A DNA stretch of 64,000 nucleotides. Origin: Paralichthys olivaceus. Taxonomy: Eukaryota > Chordata > Actinopteri > Pleuronectiformes > Paralichthyidae. Positions 37,101 to 51,185 of the stretch are shown here, in pieces. Location: contig NC_091099.1 of the NCBI RefSeq assembly GCF_024713975.1, forward strand, positions 16,969,501-17,033,500. Reading direction: 5' to 3'. The notes beneath the pieces were generated by a model, which was given only the letters and a program-made list of their open reading frames with translations, was not told where the DNA came from and did no database searches. Position 1 is the first letter of the stretch. Each line of letters starts with the position of its first letter. A program made the translations under genes and the position numbers.

Positions 37101-37812
37101 AACTACAGTAGTGTTTTGCTATTGCATTTTTTTATAGTGTGAATCACTACAGGAAATGCTTGATGGAGATTATTGTATGTTGTTAGTTCAGGACAGACGT
37201 GTTCAGAGCTGTAGCACAGTGTGATTCCTCGGGGAACTTGTCATAAAGACAGGGATGCCTCCTCCGATGTCACTATGTGTGATCAATGTAATCTCTTCAG
37301 TGGTACATGTCGGTCACTGTTCAAGGTTGTTTTCAGCGATGGAAGACATACTTAACCAAGCCACAATGTCAAAGACACAGAGGATCATGCGTGTTGTAAG
37401 GATGCACAGATTGAAAGTGCACAACTGCAAATCGGGTCTCGTGTTAGAAAAGCCTAACACGAGTGTTAGACAGTTTTGAATATGAGCAGAAAACAGACGT
37501 GCTTAGAGTATATTAATATACAGACATCCTATTGCACAAATAAATAACAAAAGCCGTTTAAAATGGGATGTTTACAGCAGCAGCAACTTGGAATTACAAG
37601 TGTAAGACGGATTGCATCTTAATCCGTCTGCTCATTCGAACCAGAAATTGAAGTCTTACACCAACACATAATAACTGAAGTTAAATGTCTAATCCGGTGC
37701 ATTCATTTTGCTGTGACATGTTTGGCTTTGGACTCTTCTCAGTTGTCACATACACTTCTCTCAGCTGTAAACCAGAGCAATAAGTATGAGTGACCCATCA
37801 AAACACACTCAC
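34169..37812. other. gpr22 upstream sequence, probably 5' UTR intron
   Basis: The acceptor at 34173-34174 (minus strand) means an upstream non-coding exon exists. No coding exon was recognised. Reading frames at 35772-36083 (-) and 36026-36322 (+) have no recognisable similarity. Around 34750-35110 the sequence looks like a decayed repeat, but it cannot be named. Confidence 0.4.
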
Positions 37813-37990
37813 CATGCAGGGTAAACACAGATGCTCCGGGACCGGTCTGCACAACACGCTGCCCCCTCTCCTTTCCTCACCTCTGCAACAATCTAGGTCG
37901 ACAAATATACAAATTTCTGGATTGGCGCCTGATGCTTTGTGCGGTAATCCAAGAATTAGGATTGAATAATTATGAATGCACAAGGGTCAC
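37813..37990 (-). promoter_or_regulatory. gpr22: candidate gpr22 non-coding first exon
   Basis: On the minus strand 'ttaccctgcatg' is followed by the strong donor GTGAGTG (GT at 37812-37811), in a locally GC-richer stretch with pyrimidine-rich DNA beyond it (38200-38310). Splicing to the acceptor at 34173 would give a 3.6-kb intron. This is a guess from splice signals and composition only. Confidence 0.22.
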
Positions 37991-40900
37991 ACTACTGACA
38001 GCTGCTCTTTCCTCCCTGAGTCTTGGGCAGAGAGAAAAAACAAGTCCAAAGAGATTACTCCTGACAGTGATGTTGGTGGGATTCTTCTTTTTCTTCCCTT
38101 GTCTCTGTTTTGCCTCTCATCCATCCATGTGGACTGGTCTGTAAATGCTCCTCATCTCATCAAGTGTCTGATGTGCTCTCTCCCTGCCTCAGTGTCTGGA
38201 TAGTAGCGCAAACCATTACACTCCTGGTATCTCTCTATCTTCTGCTCTGCTCTCTTCTCTCTCCCTACTCCCTCGTTCCCTCCCTCTCTCTCTCTTACTG
38301 CGGAGGTTTGCAGTGCTCCCCCATTCCTGATTGGTCTTCTGTAATAGGCTTAACCCTTTCCTCTCCAGCAAGGGGAGGCATTTCCTTTTGTTCCAACGCT
38401 ATCCTCTCTTTCCTGCCACTGACTGTGACATCCCTTTCGGGGCTGTAGTGATTTAGTAAAAAAAAAAAAGCTTCTACCATGCTTTTGCACTGGGACTTTA
38501 GATGTCACTGCTCTCACAACCTGCTTCAAAGTCTGATAGGTAGACTGTTGAAGGGAAAACAGCAAATACAATGTGCTGGGATGATGTATTAATTAGCCCT
38601 GTCAGGATGTAATGATCAAGTAATGGGTTTGTGCACCGTATGGGGGAATGATGAGGATGGAGAGCCAGCAGAGATTAGCAATATTTTTTGTATTGATTTG
38701 TGCACACGGGTCTTAATATGCATGTGCAAGTGAGCATGAGAGGCAGGGAGACTGACAGAGAGATAAATTCTTGCAGCTTGTGAGTAGAAGAGAAAAATTA
38801 TGCTGGGAAGAATGAAAGTCAAAAAAGCAGAGTAGAGGAGGGTGGCTCTGATTGATAGTTTCAATTAAGTTGCTCTGTCAGATCAGTAAAAGGTTGAACA
38901 CCCCCCATTCCTTTGTCAAGGCCCATTTGTCAGGTGCAATTATTGCCAGAGGTTATCTCGGTACCTGACAGCGTTCAGTGAAGAAGAGGGTGGCATCTGT
39001 TGCTCTGGCATGGCTACCTGATGAACTAATAATTCACATTCACAGAAAATACCTTTGTTTTTATTCTGATGGTGACAGTTTGATAATTGCTCTCAGCCAC
39101 GGGCAGTAGTTTCAAGGTGTTGAAAGTTGCAGTGATACAGAAACAAAGATGGGACTCATGGTTGTAACTCTGGTAACTTTAAGGAGACAATGTGTCAATT
39201 AATTAAGCAGTTGATCGATCGAAACTTAGTGTAGAATTTGATCGTTCCATCATTTAAATTATTAGTGCAGTATCCATTCTAAACCTAACAGTTTGGAATG
39301 GGCTGTTAGCTTGGCCTGTGGTGACAATGATTGCAGCTTTTCTGTCCGAACCTGTGAAGTTGACCTGCAGTTATTGAGCAGCAGCAAGTAAAGACCGGCT
39401 GAAGGACTCAGTCTACAGAACCCTGAAGAGCTGTGAACCTGTTTATTCAGTTGAGTAAAACTCAGGGGTTACGCAAGAAACACAAACTGTAATCACTTGT
39501 CTTTGCCTTTGTCATGAATGCGCCCATGGACATGAACACACTATTGTAATGATCAACAACATCGCTTATGGTGATGAGTCTCAGCCGCCGCTGCTGCAGA
39601 GCGCTGGTCGTCTGTTGATTCAAGGTTTATTAATATTGAATGTATCGCGTGTCCAGACCGAACAGAATTTAACACTGCTAATTCCTCACATGCCAAGTGT
39701 GAGGCTGATAAAATGAATGGCACTTGAGATATGCGAGCTACATAGACAAACAGATTTCTGGAAGTAGTAGATAGGATTGTAAATAAATAGCTTTGGCTTT
39801 TTTGGGTTATTTCCTGAAAACAAACAATGTGATGATGACATTTTGAGGAATTGTGATAGAATGTATTTTAATTGCCACACATTATTTTGAAATCAAATGA
39901 ATGTAATGATAATATAATAAATATAAACGCATCAAAGTCTATCTATTTTACGGTAGATAGGGAAAACACATCCAGTTTTAATGTTCAGAGCACCCATCTG
40001 AAGTAAAAAAAAAAAATTGGTGCCTATGCCTGGTATGAATCTTTTCTGGAAAATTAAAGTTTGATTTACAGCACAAAAGAAGTTCCAGAAAAAGTATAGC
40101 GCTTATGTTTTCACAACAGGCGATGAGTGTCTTTCTCCAGGTGCTGGAAATGGTGTACAATGGAACAACTGGAGTAACTGAATAATGCAGAGGATTTGTT
40201 GCTGTTGTGAACGTTTCGTGAACCTCCGGCTGTGTTGTGCATGTGTAAAATACAAACTCTGGGTAAACTCCAAAGGCCAATTCTCTGGATTTTACACCAA
40301 GGTCATGTCTTAAAGGGCTTAACTGGCAAAAAGCAAAAAAAAAACAGTTATGTGTGGAGTTCAATGTTGATATTGTAAAATTGATTCAACAAATAATTCA
40401 GTGTATGGAAAACATACACTTCATGTGATGTTTTGTTATCTCAACAATTTGTTGTCTGAGGTCAGTGTAGTTGACTGCTTACATTACATGCCTTACTTAT
40501 GATGTTGCCTTCAGATCATGCGTGTTGTTGCATGATGAGCTTTCTGGTCACATCCCACTTAGTTTCTTGATGGAATCTCTTTCCCATTAATGAACCAGAA
40601 GCAAATGAAGGTCAAGGGGAAAACCTCAATCACAATCTAGTTTTATCAAAGGACTGCACTGGATACAACTGATCATACTGAGATAAGCTTTTTCCTTCTG
40701 CTGGACACACTGAGATCACCAATTACTGCAGGATTAAGAATAGCAAATACTTTACTGCACGTTTTTTAAGCCAGTAATCAACTCTCGGTCTCACTGGATA
40801 TTCACACTGCATGATATGAAGCTTGGCATGTGTGTGTGCACTCGGGTGTGTTTGAGGGGAGGAAGGACTTTGACAGATGTGAGGAAAGGAAGAACTGTAA

Positions 40901-43239
40901 TTATCCAGGTTTGTTGGTGTGTGTAGTTCTTTTGTACATATTTAGTTCAGTGAGGTTGGGTGTATGTGCATCTGTAGGATTCTAAGTTTGTGCACCATGA
41001 TGCACCACAAGTATCTGCCTCCTACACAGGATCCATCTGGCTGTCAGACTATAATTACACAGCAAATCATTGCAAAACAGCGTCTCAGTCACTGCCTGCA
41101 ACTCAAGGCACTGTATGTTTCATAAGAAGAGTCCTGTACGAAGCAGAAGTCGACATGTGGATGACATGCTGATATTAGCCCTGTCCAAACTCTTCAGGAA
41201 TCCTCTCGGTTTAAAGGGCAGTACATTTGCTGCTGCAAAAACACTGCATTCCCAAAACTTCACAGTTCAATAGAAGAATTACGTTAATATTTAATTCTCA
41301 TTAATATTTCAACCAGCTTTTTCTCTCCGTCCCCAGACTCCGCTGTCTGATATTCACCACAGTTTTTCTCCTCTTTCACTCTGAGTGCATGTCGACGTCC
41401 GTTGATATGCTGTGCTTGCCTGTTGATTCTCACCCCTGTGCATATCTTTGCCCGTACCATACTTACTCCATGTTCACAACTTCCATTGCAGAGTGAGTGT
41501 GTGCGCGATACATCTGTGAAGAGTCTGAGCCCCTCAATTAAAAAAGACATGTGTGTTGTCGTAGGCCATCTTATTTTGAGTCTTTGCTTTGCATGGCAAA
41601 CATCATCAGGTGATCGTGCAACAGTGGGATGGAGACACGTAGACTTTTATCCCTGCACTTGAATATGGTGCCTCTGTGATTTGCTCTAGAATGCTTCACA
41701 ACAGAGCAAGGACCAACACGTTCGGAGTGGCTGGTTTCACATGTTGCACTGGTCTGTTTCATCTGATCTGTTCAAATTGCCCTTTCTGAGGAGCACGTGG
41801 CTCAACCTCACATAAAATAAGCCATTGTCAGACATATGCTCTGGAACATGTACAGAAAATTGGGTCTAGACATTTTCAGCAGTTTGTCTTTCACATATGA
41901 AGAATGTAGCAGGAAATGTCTGGAACATTCAGGAAAGGGGTGGCCTATGTAGGGGTGGCCTCATTACCAAAAGCTCTCAATTGTCATTGTCTTTCTGAGT
42001 TTACATCTCCCTGATAAGTTGGCATCAGTGCTCCTGATAAAATGTCAGTGGCTTTTACATCTATGGCACCTCTTTTTCATGTTGAGTGTTAGTCCCAAGT
42101 GTTTTTTAAAAATCTTAGCAACACACTGACTCGCTCAATCGCTCGCTTTCTGGACATTTTCCTCTCTTGTGGGTGTGGAGCAACTGACTCGGGCGTTTGC
42201 GTTCTCACACATGGCCCCTCCAAATTTCAATAAGATATCAGGACTTCAGTGCACATATGAAAGCAGCTATACTGAAGTGCAGAAAGTTTGCTTGTTTGTG
42301 TTATTTGTATGAACTTTATTTTTATGATTTCATTCACTTCCTAAATTATCCAGAGCACCTGAAGGATTTTAGATGTAATTTTTGAGTAGAAACTGCAGAG
42401 AAAACACATTGCATGGTCCTCAGGATTTTGCCTGGGGCTCGACCACAGGACAGTCTACTTTGGCCTCAGTCCCAGTGTCCAGTTGGATTTATTTTTGTTT
42501 GGTGAGAGATGAAAGAGCCTGGATCTAAAAGGCAATGGAAGGAAAAAGGAAGCTTGTCCTCACCTCCCCTAGAAGGAGCCAGGGCTGTAATATGTTTTAT
42601 ATTTTGATTTCCCCTGGTCATGTCACAATTCTTTAAAGAACCCAGGATTACCAAGTCTATAGTTTTTCCATGATACCGGGGTATTGTTGTGTAAATGATT
42701 GTGTCAAGAGAATATACAGTAAATTATATTTCACATCGGTGTGAAAACAAGCACAAGCACTGCTTCATTATTCTGATAAATTGTCATCACTGCACTTAGC
42801 AACACTGACTACAGCACACAGTAAACCAGTTGTGCTTGTTAATAATCAGTGGCAATAGCAACTGTGAATTTATATATATAATATAATCCAATATCTGTGG
42901 TTTATGTGTGTGTTGTCAAGTTATTGTTCCCAACTTTGAGAAATCTGTTATGGGCTGTGTTATAAGAGGTGCAACTACTTTAGACTGTATAGCCAACAAT
43001 AGCAACCAAAATTATTTTTCATTAATCTTAAATTGTAATAATCATGATATTGATTTGAAGTGATATCGCTCAGCCCTAATCACTAATGAGGGGATGACAT
43101 TCTTTTTCCCAAAACTGCACCAATGATGTAGCGAGGCACCAAAGTACCAATTTACATCACAAGTAGAACAGCACATGTGGCCTCACCCAGCTGTGGTGTT
43201 TGGTGTGATCGGAGCTGCATGTCTGTGGAGATTCTCAGT
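37991..43239. other. gene-free stretch
   Basis: No protein-coding exon or RNA gene recognised on either strand. A pyrimidine-rich tract (about 38200-38310) and short runs are present. Most of the sequence is low in recognisable repeats, so it may hold regulatory DNA. Confidence 0.4.
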
Positions 43240-43347
43240 CATCCAGGTCATGGTTTATCCAGTTGTTTTAAGAACTTGGATAGATCAGAGCTGCAACAGA
43301 CTAATCGAAGCTAATAAAATAGTGTTTTTCTTTCCAGACTCAATATT

Positions 43348-43470
43348 ACCTCTGCCGAGGAGGTTATGATTTGTTTGTCTGTCTGTTAGTTAGAAGGAAT
43401 ACACAAAAACTACAGGACAGATTACCACAAAACTTGGTGGAAGGATGCACTTTTTTGGCATTGTTTCACA
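43348..43470 (+). repeat. interspersed repeat family A, copy 7 (forward, head only)
   Basis: 'cctctgccgaggaggttatg' through 'acaaaacttggtggaaggat'. Only the first third of the family is present. Just upstream, 'ggagattctcagtcatccag' (about 43225) and 'gctgcaacagactaatcg' look like other repeat scraps. Confidence 0.65.
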
Positions 43471-43894
43471 CTGAGTTAATTTAATCTATTGCGGTAGCAG
43501 GGTTCACATATATGCAAATGACCACCGCTCTTAGAGTCAACAGATTCCAAGTGACAGGTACACAGACTAAAGACCGAAAGCCAAGTTCTCTATTGAGAGA
43601 GAAAAAACTACATTTCATGCTGCTTAAGGGTATGCGCACTACTGCAGCTGAAACTATTAAGTCTGTGTGTATAGTAACAACTTTATGGATGATAGCACAA
43701 GCACGTAGAAGATAGCGTTGTACACAGCTATAAAATACAGCAAGAGAGAAAAACACCACGTAAGCCATGTCTTATATTATTTTAAAAAGGGTCATTTTGA
43801 AACTGTGACAGGACAAATTAGAATGTCGCACCACATCTTGACATGAGCGGGTGGTAGAGGTATGCTTTCTCAGAGCACCCTTGTAGTTAATATA

Positions 43895-44197
43895 CACACT
43901 TGGGGGTTGCGGGGGTGTTGGAGCTAATCACAGCTGACAATGGGTGGGGGGCGGGGCAATCTATCACAGGGCTGACAGACACACACAAACATTTACATCT
44001 ACTGGCTATTTAGAGTCTCCAATTACCTTCAGATGCTTGTGTTTGGACTGCCAGTAGAAGAGCAAGTACCTGAAGAAACCCCACACCAGCACAGAGAGAA
44101 CATGAAAACTCTATACAGACACCGCCTGTTCGAATCCAGAACCGTCTTCCTGTGAGGAATCAGTGTGAACCACTGCACCACTTTGCTGCCCAGCTAA
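43895..44197 (-). mobile_element. tRNA-derived SINE, reverse orientation
   Basis: On the minus strand it begins 'gctgggcagcaaagtggtgc', with an A-box-like 'tggtgcagtggttcacac' and a B-box-like 'ggttctggattcgaaca'. It continues through 'gttttcatgttctctctgtg' and 'agccctgtgatagattg' to 'ttgtcagctgtgatta'. This is the familiar fish SINE-type repeat with an internal Pol III promoter. A forward relative lies at 63095-63420. Confidence 0.7.
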
Positions 44198-45867
44198 AAT
44201 CCCAAAGCCCATAAAACAAGAAACAGTAATCCAACATTATTCATTATGCATCAACTTTAATTATCATTCCTTATTCTCAGGCAAGGGCATTTTTAATCTC
44301 GGTGACCTGCACTGACACTAGGACAGCGACACATGACCAAATGACAGGCTTGCTGATGTTACCATGACCTATAGTATAGCACTTAAGTCAGATTTATGAC
44401 CTTGCCTCACCCTGACCTCTGCCCCCCGTCAGTCCCGCCTCAACAGCCCGTTGCTGTCAGAGCTTGAATATTCACCAGTAGTTGTCACTGAGCTTTGAAG
44501 CCAGAAAGATTGTATCAGCGACGGCTTTTTGAATTCTTGTTAATGAATTGCAGTTCCTTATTTGGCTTGAGTTGTGGTGCTGAATGGAGAGCTTCCATGA
44601 AGGGCACATTACATGAATCTTGTTGCTGTCATTTGGGTTCTACATTGTGAAAACAGGATTTCATTTGATGAATTCTCTCTCATTCTCTCCAGCTGTGTGG
44701 CCTTCTTGTACTCTATCACTTGTCCTTCCCTCTGCTTTGATTATGAGCTCCCTACTATACCAGTGATTTACAACCCCGGTGGTATTGCAGGTCAGTGAGG
44801 TTAGGACCATAAAGCTGAACTAGTTAAAGTCAGCTGTTTAACCGTGAGTGTGGGGTAAGAGATTGTCTTCCATCCCCCCTTAAGCCTGCCTACACATGCT
44901 CAGCTGGGACTGAGACTCTCTGATGCTGTTTCCTGCTGCAGTGTGACCTCCTGACTGTTCTGTTTCACGGAGATGAACAGCTTCTTTTCCTCCAGCTCCT
45001 AAGAAGTCGGCCACTTCCTGTCACGGTGCAACATCTGTTTATGTTAGCCATGTCAAAGAGCGTCGGCCAAGGCGTGGGAACGCAAGGGAGGGCACACGGG
45101 ACCCCACACTGAATGTTGCCGGGAAGCACGTAGAGGACAACCACACACACTCTGCTGATAAACACACAGATGCACACATTTAAGCTCATCCCTGCAGTCA
45201 CAGTGTTTTGTTGTCTTATTTCAGTTGCTCATGTTGCGTCCCCTGGGAGCTCTGGTGTTACTGGAAGTAGGCCATTGTCACTTTACACTCTCCTTTAGCC
45301 ACCAGTTGAAGGACATCAGTAACAAGTTTGTTTTCATTGACTCTCATTAGGATAACTGTATCATAACTGTATCTTTGCATTGTTTGTGCAAAGGACAGAT
45401 CAACTCTGTATATCTTTGTATGTGATTGTGTGTATGTCTTAGTGCGTTTGTGTAATTAAGAGCTGAGACTGAGCCGTGCTGCCTGTGGCCTTATCCTGTC
45501 GGACCCATTTGCTCTCCTGACAGACTTTCTGCTAATATAATGCCTTATCCCCGGTTCAGAAGCCCCAAGGGACTGGACGGAGAGGGAATTCCCATCTCGA
45601 AAGAAAACACCTGCCGATAACACAAAGAGCATTAGGCTCTAAAGGCCACATCAGCACAGACAAAGGACTTCTTAATGGAGCAAAATGACATTTGCTGCCA
45701 TTTTATGTTATTTCCACAGAGTGGTGCTCCATTACGGAGTTGTAGTTGGCATTTTCTTCAAGTAATTTGTCCATGGTTGGATGAGTCACTATTAGAAAGG
45801 TGCAAAGAGGGCTACCTATGAAGGTAACAGAAACATACTGGGGATGAGATCTTTTTTAAGCACCACG
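44198..45867. other. repeat-poor gene-free stretch
   Basis: No exon recognised. Two sub-segments (44445-44560 and 45510-45640) have the look of conserved non-coding DNA: they are repeat-free with mixed AT-rich motifs. Conservation itself cannot be judged from one sequence. Confidence 0.35.
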
Positions 45868-46235
45868 TTTTTACCTTCACCAAGGAGGTTATGTATTCAT
45901 CAGCATTTGTTTGTTAGTTCGCAGGATTACGCAAAAACTCTTGAGCTGATTTTCATGAACTGAGTGGAAGGATGTGGTTTGGGTCAGGGGAGAACCCCAT
46001 TGTTTGACGGCTTGCCATATTCTGTAGTCCCGCCATAGTTTCATAATGTACCATTTTTGACAATTCCCATAATAATTAATTAAATATTTAACTTTTGTGT
46101 GCAGTGCTTCAGCTCTCTAATGCTGGTAATAATCCAAATAAAAATCCAGATGTAGGGAATTTAAATATGGTTTCATAATGGGACTGTTGGACCTTGGCGA
46201 GGTATATACTGAGAACCATTCTAGTTACTGTCATG
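45868..46235 (+). repeat. interspersed repeat family A, copy 8 (forward)
   Basis: Starts 'caccaaggaggttatgtatt', includes 'gcaggattacgcaaaaactc' and ends 'aatgggactgttggaccttg' with 'gcgaggtatatactgag'. The central portion is replaced by unrelated AT-rich sequence. Confidence 0.7.
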
Positions 46236-48334
46236 TAGAGTTCTCATGAAGCTCATATAACATGTTTGTGTGTAGTTTGTTGTGTAAGGAGAAGGTGCTT
46301 ACAACATGTACAACATGTGGCGATCAGTCCTTGCATGTAAGGACGGCTTTGTGGTTGGAACACTGTGGCCCTGTGGTTTGCAGATGCTGAACAATGCTTG
46401 TTTTTCCTTTTTTGTTTCTCCTCTGAGTTTCAGTCTTTAGGGGGATGGTGGGATTAACTTCAAATAGATGGGCCTGTGAACACCAACAGGAGGCCCGCTA
46501 ATAAGCAGAGTTACTCTTCCACGGGCACGTACACATGCCCACACACAAACACATGAAAGTGATCATACATTCTAAATAATCTGTCACACATAGTTTTCCT
46601 CTTTTTAAAAACATACAGTAATCTGCATTTTTTAAGGGAGCTCAACTCTCACCAAAACGAAAAAAGCAAACTAGGTGATTTCTGCTATCTAACTATTTTC
46701 CCACAAGAGCAGCTTCCATGTCCTGTGATTTATTCAGCTCTTGACAACTGTCCTATTTCAAATGAGATGTAATGCCTGCAGGGAAGTGTTCCAGTATACA
46801 ACTTGTGTACACAAATGGCATGACACAAGCCTTTTGCTGTTGTTCCCTCCCTCAAATTGCCCATTTCTTTTGCCCCCTGTCTTGTTCCATTGCCTTCTCT
46901 CTCCCCTCTCTCCCTCTCCCCTCTCTCCCCTCTCTTCCTCTCTGCTGGCTACCACCTAACAATAATTAGCCAGTGTTAGCTGTCGTCTTGTGCCTGTCCC
47001 TAGTCACACCTTGTCAGTGAGGCCTCTCCTGTCAGCGGTCTACCACTAATGGGCCACTGCCTCTGCTCTGACAGCCGGGATGAGCCTATCTTCCTCAGCT
47101 GCTACCTCTTCATTAAGGCCTGCCTCCAGCTACCATGGCACAGAGCTCAGCACCTTTGTCTCCGTGTCTGTCGCGCCAGCTGAGGGTCTCCACACCACCT
47201 CGGCTCTTCCTCCCACCCAGGTCAATACCCACCTCCTGATCCACACAGCGCTCATATTGGGACGGAGATATGTGGATGCTGCAGTATCTTTTTCCTGTCT
47301 CTTCTCAGTGCTTTGAATGAGAGGAAATAGATCTCAATTAAAAGTAATTAAGAGTTAAATGCAGCGCTGGGCTCCTCATACTGATATACTTTAGTGAGGA
47401 TGTGTGGCAGTGAATAGAGGTCTTTATAAAAACTTGTCACTCATAACTCATTTGTGAATAAACTGATGATTAAATATAATTTTTCTCGCCATTTTCAACA
47501 TTTTTTTCATGGAGTTATTCGGCCTCATAGAGCATCTGACAGACCAGGTGCAGTGTAGTCTCGTCTTCGTGCACCAGTGGGATGACTGTTGCTCAGGAGT
47601 GTGACAGTCTGTGTGGGTGGGAGCAGTAGGATGTTGGCCCTGCCTGTGGGTGTAACAGGCTGTTGCCCTTGACTGTCTGGCACTGGGTCAAGGTAACAGA
47701 GGGCCGGTCACTACCCTCAGCACTTCTCACTGTCAAGGCACATGCTCTAAAAGCCATGTGTGTGACTGAAGTTGTGTATTTACCCAAAGATGCTTTTGCA
47801 TTGGAAGACGTTGTCTGAGTGTTGTTTCTATTTGTGCTTGTGTCACTATGAGTCATGCGAATACTGAACTATTTCTATATAATCGATGACATTGCTGATG
47901 ACATAGTGGCTGAGTCATACTCTGCACTGTAACATGTGCATCCTGTGGCGTGTGTGTTTAGTTGCATCCTGATCAAATGCTGCTGTCAGGTGGCATCACA
48001 AGAAAAACCAGCTTATTCAAGAGCAACAACATTATTCAGATCTCTCTGTGGTGCCTAGTTATTTAGTGATCATTTTCCTTTAAGAGATGTCGGTCTCTAC
48101 TGTGAATTACTCTCTCTATCAGCATGGACGATGCTGACGCTCTCAGACTCTTACTCATCTCTGCAGAATGTGAATTGATCGTACTTTATCCAGGCAGGAA
48201 TCCAGGCAGAGGGACTTGTGTGAGTGGTCAACCAGCTGTCTCTTTTTATTCAAAACTCAGGTAATGGAAAAAATGGTGAATAGGTAGGAAAAAAATGTTT
48301 GATGTAAACAAGTGTGAGTTTGCCTCTCACTTTA
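46236..48334. other. no recognised gene
   Basis: Contains a CT-rich tract (about 46890-46945). A 78-codon frame at 47080-47316 and an 87-codon frame at 47593-47856 (minus) show no recognisable similarity. Confidence 0.4.
46890..46945. repeat. (CT)n/(CCTCTC)n polypyrimidine tract
   Basis: Nearly pure pyrimidine stretch of CTCTCCC units. The complementary frames translate as E/R-rich low-complexity peptides and are artefacts. Confidence 0.85.
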
Positions 48335-48725
48335 ACCCATAGTATTTTCTGTTGCTATCTCTGGAACTACGCTATTATTTGTGTTTTTCTCCCTCGTTGG
48401 CTGGTTTGTTAGTCAGCAGAATTTCACAAAAATGACTGAACTGACCCAAAACCTGGTGGAAGGATGACACAAGGACCAAGAGAGAGCCCATTAAAGTTTG
48501 GGTCAGGGAAAAGACCCATACAATTTTGGTGATCAGGGAGCAGATCCAGGATTTCTTTTTCACTTTCTTCAACATTGTTGTATTTCTTTGATTTCACAAT
48601 GAAAAAAATCTGGAATGTTTAGGCGACTGATATTTATATGTGAGAGGAATTTGGTGCAAATCCAATTTCAAATCTGGATCTAGTAAATTTAAATGTGGTT
48701 TCATAAGGGGACTGTTTGGTTTATG
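48335..48725 (+). repeat. interspersed repeat family A, copy 9 (forward)
   Basis: Nearly full-length but diverged at the head. It contains 'acctggtggaaggatgacac', 'caagagagagcccattaaag', 'cactttcttcaacattgt' and 'aaatgtggtttcataagggg' with 'actgtttgg' at the end. Confidence 0.7.
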
Positions 48726-50964
48726 TCTAGTTTTTTTTAAATTGTGATATCACTATCATATCATTTTCATCGAAAAGCAGTGGTGAAACTACCAGAAAGA
48801 CTTTTGTTGTTATAAATCATTGCTTTGCATCATGGCTCGCAAATGCCTCAATACAATAAAATATGTGGATAGTATATGAAAATTAATGGTAGAAAAACTG
48901 TGATCGTCACAGTGGGTCGTAATGTCTTTTAATGTGAAATCCTATAACACACCTTTGACTAATTTATCTGTATCGTTTTCTGGATGTAATATATGATTAA
49001 TTTGTTTGTGAATTTATAACTAATATACTGCGATCATGTTAATGACGGCTCTGAAAAGTGATAAATATGTTCATGGGGGACTTTAAATGTTGGACGTGAT
49101 AAGCCATGGAGGCACAGGGACTTATAAACAGGCTGTTTAGTGAGCCCTGTAGAAAGGAGCCTCATATCATTACACAAACAGATTAGATTTCTGTTCCACT
49201 TGACAAAGTGACTGTAATTTCTTTTTCTGGCTGGATGATCGGTAGAGATTGGATTTCTGCCGTCTTCTGTAAGAAATTCACAGGCAAAGATTTAGCAAAA
49301 CAAACATCTAACAACTGCTCGTTCTGGATTCAAATACTCTTTTCTTTCTGTTTTCATTAACCAGAGACAGACAATCACTTCTGCTCTAAATTTTAGAGGA
49401 ACTCCCAAAAGGAAACGATTGAGTAACAAAGTTGTTTTTTCCCAGTAATCTAAGATGTGAAGCCTGAATCACTCAGATAAAATATGTGAATAAGATGTTG
49501 AAGGTATTAGAGCGATGGAGCGATAAGCTGTCGTTATGACAGGAGTGTCAAAGTGAGTAATTGATGGTGTACCCAACGGCTGAGATTTAAAACAGGAAAT
49601 ACATGATCCAGTGCCAAACGTGGTAAGCAGATGGCAAACAACAGGGCCCCGTCAGTCCAGTGTTGGGTTGTGGGTTTGGAAGAAAAGGGAAAAAAAAAAA
49701 GAAACTGTCCGGATGGATGATATCAGGCCATCTGTCTGCATTACAACAAGGCGTCATTTTTAAGAGGGTGGAAAACTCACGCCCACTCTTAACTCAGATC
49801 TGCTCTGATAGCAAATAACAACTGTGCTTTTGCCTCCTCTGTGTTTGACTTTTTACGCAACCAAATCCCACAATGGCAGTTGCGTAATGGTGTTTGTAAC
49901 ATTTCTCACTTTTTTGTTTTTTTTAAGGATCCTGCATAGTGGCACTGATGTTCTCTCACAGTCTCTTTGTTGCACAGCCCTTCCTTTGGGTCTCTGCTGT
50001 TCTTCATCCTCCTCTCTGTCTGTCTGTCCCCACTTCACCTCTGATCTTGCGATACATCAGGTTGGATTGTGGGTTCGTGGTGGGAGGCCAAAAAGGATGC
50101 TGATACATTCCCGGATGCTGATACACACGTAGGGAGGCATTCCGGCTGTTACCAAGTGGAAAGGAGTTTGTCCGCCCACACGCTGAGAGGACCAGGAGAT
50201 GAGTGTCTGGGCCTGACTTGGAGGCTGCTGGCTTTCTCCAATGTAACAGGTGGTGCACATTTTCCATTTACAAGAAAACACTGGGTGTAGGCAGCAAAAA
50301 GAAGGTGCTGCCATCTATTTTGGGATCGAACACGGTCGATCCAAACCACTTTGTGGCAGCATGCATGTTCGAGAATTTATTCTGGCACAATGTTTGGACT
50401 CAGTCATAAATTATACAACAGGAAGTAGGGGTGGGGGTGGGGGAGGTAATTGATTCACAGGAGAATCACAGTTATTTTCTTCCAAGATTCAGAATTAATT
50501 CAGAAAATTCCAAGATATCTGATTTTGTACTTTGGTTTAAAGTGATGTTGATTGTCGGCACATTTTGGATTTCACTGCTCAATAATTCGCTTTTGAAGAT
50601 GAAGGGGAATTATCTTGTAGAAACATCAACAAAGTGGAGCAACAAACTCCAGCACACAGAATGATCCAACCAACAAACACACTGTAACACTTTATCCTCA
50701 GCCAGCTCTGATCAGACAGAGAAAATCATTATGCCTATTATCTGTTTCATTTTGTTCTCGTCTCTCTACAGGAGACATGATGTTAGCAATATTAATGACA
50801 AGGGATGATGCATTTTACCACCATGTACCCCAGGACACATGAACAACCTTTTCTTTTTTTTTATCAAAGACGTAGCCAGTGATTATGGTCAATAAATGAC
50901 CATATTCATAAAGCCCCTTTTCCATGACTTCGAACATGACTCACTGGAACATTTTCTTATTCAC
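48726..50964. other. no recognised gene
   Basis: Several frames of 60-102 codons occur (for example 49824-50132), but none has recognisable domains or splice-bounded structure. Confidence 0.4.
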
Positions 50965-51185
50965 CAGTTAGCTAAAGATCCCATTAAACCTTTGGGTGGA
51001 TCCAGTCAAAGGGACTCATCCTGGATTTTTTTTTTCAAGGTTTTTATTATTGTTTTTATATTATCACCAGTTTCCTAGGAAATAGCTCATGAATCTGGAT
51101 AACAAGACTGATATGAGTGTGTGTGTTTTGGTGCGGCTTGACTGGATTTAAGGGGACTGTTGGCCCTTGGCGGTGGTATGTACTA
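50965..51185 (+). repeat. interspersed repeat family A, copy 10 (forward, tail part)
   Basis: Picks up at 'gatcccattaaacctttggg' and passes 'tcctaggaaatagctcatga' and 'aagactgatatgagtgtgtg'. It ends 'ggggactgttggcccttggc'. The head is missing or lost. Confidence 0.7.

Noticed and set aside
46758..46955. E/R-rich and S/P/L-rich frames on both strands
   Set aside because: Produced by the CT-rich polypyrimidine tract; low complexity only.
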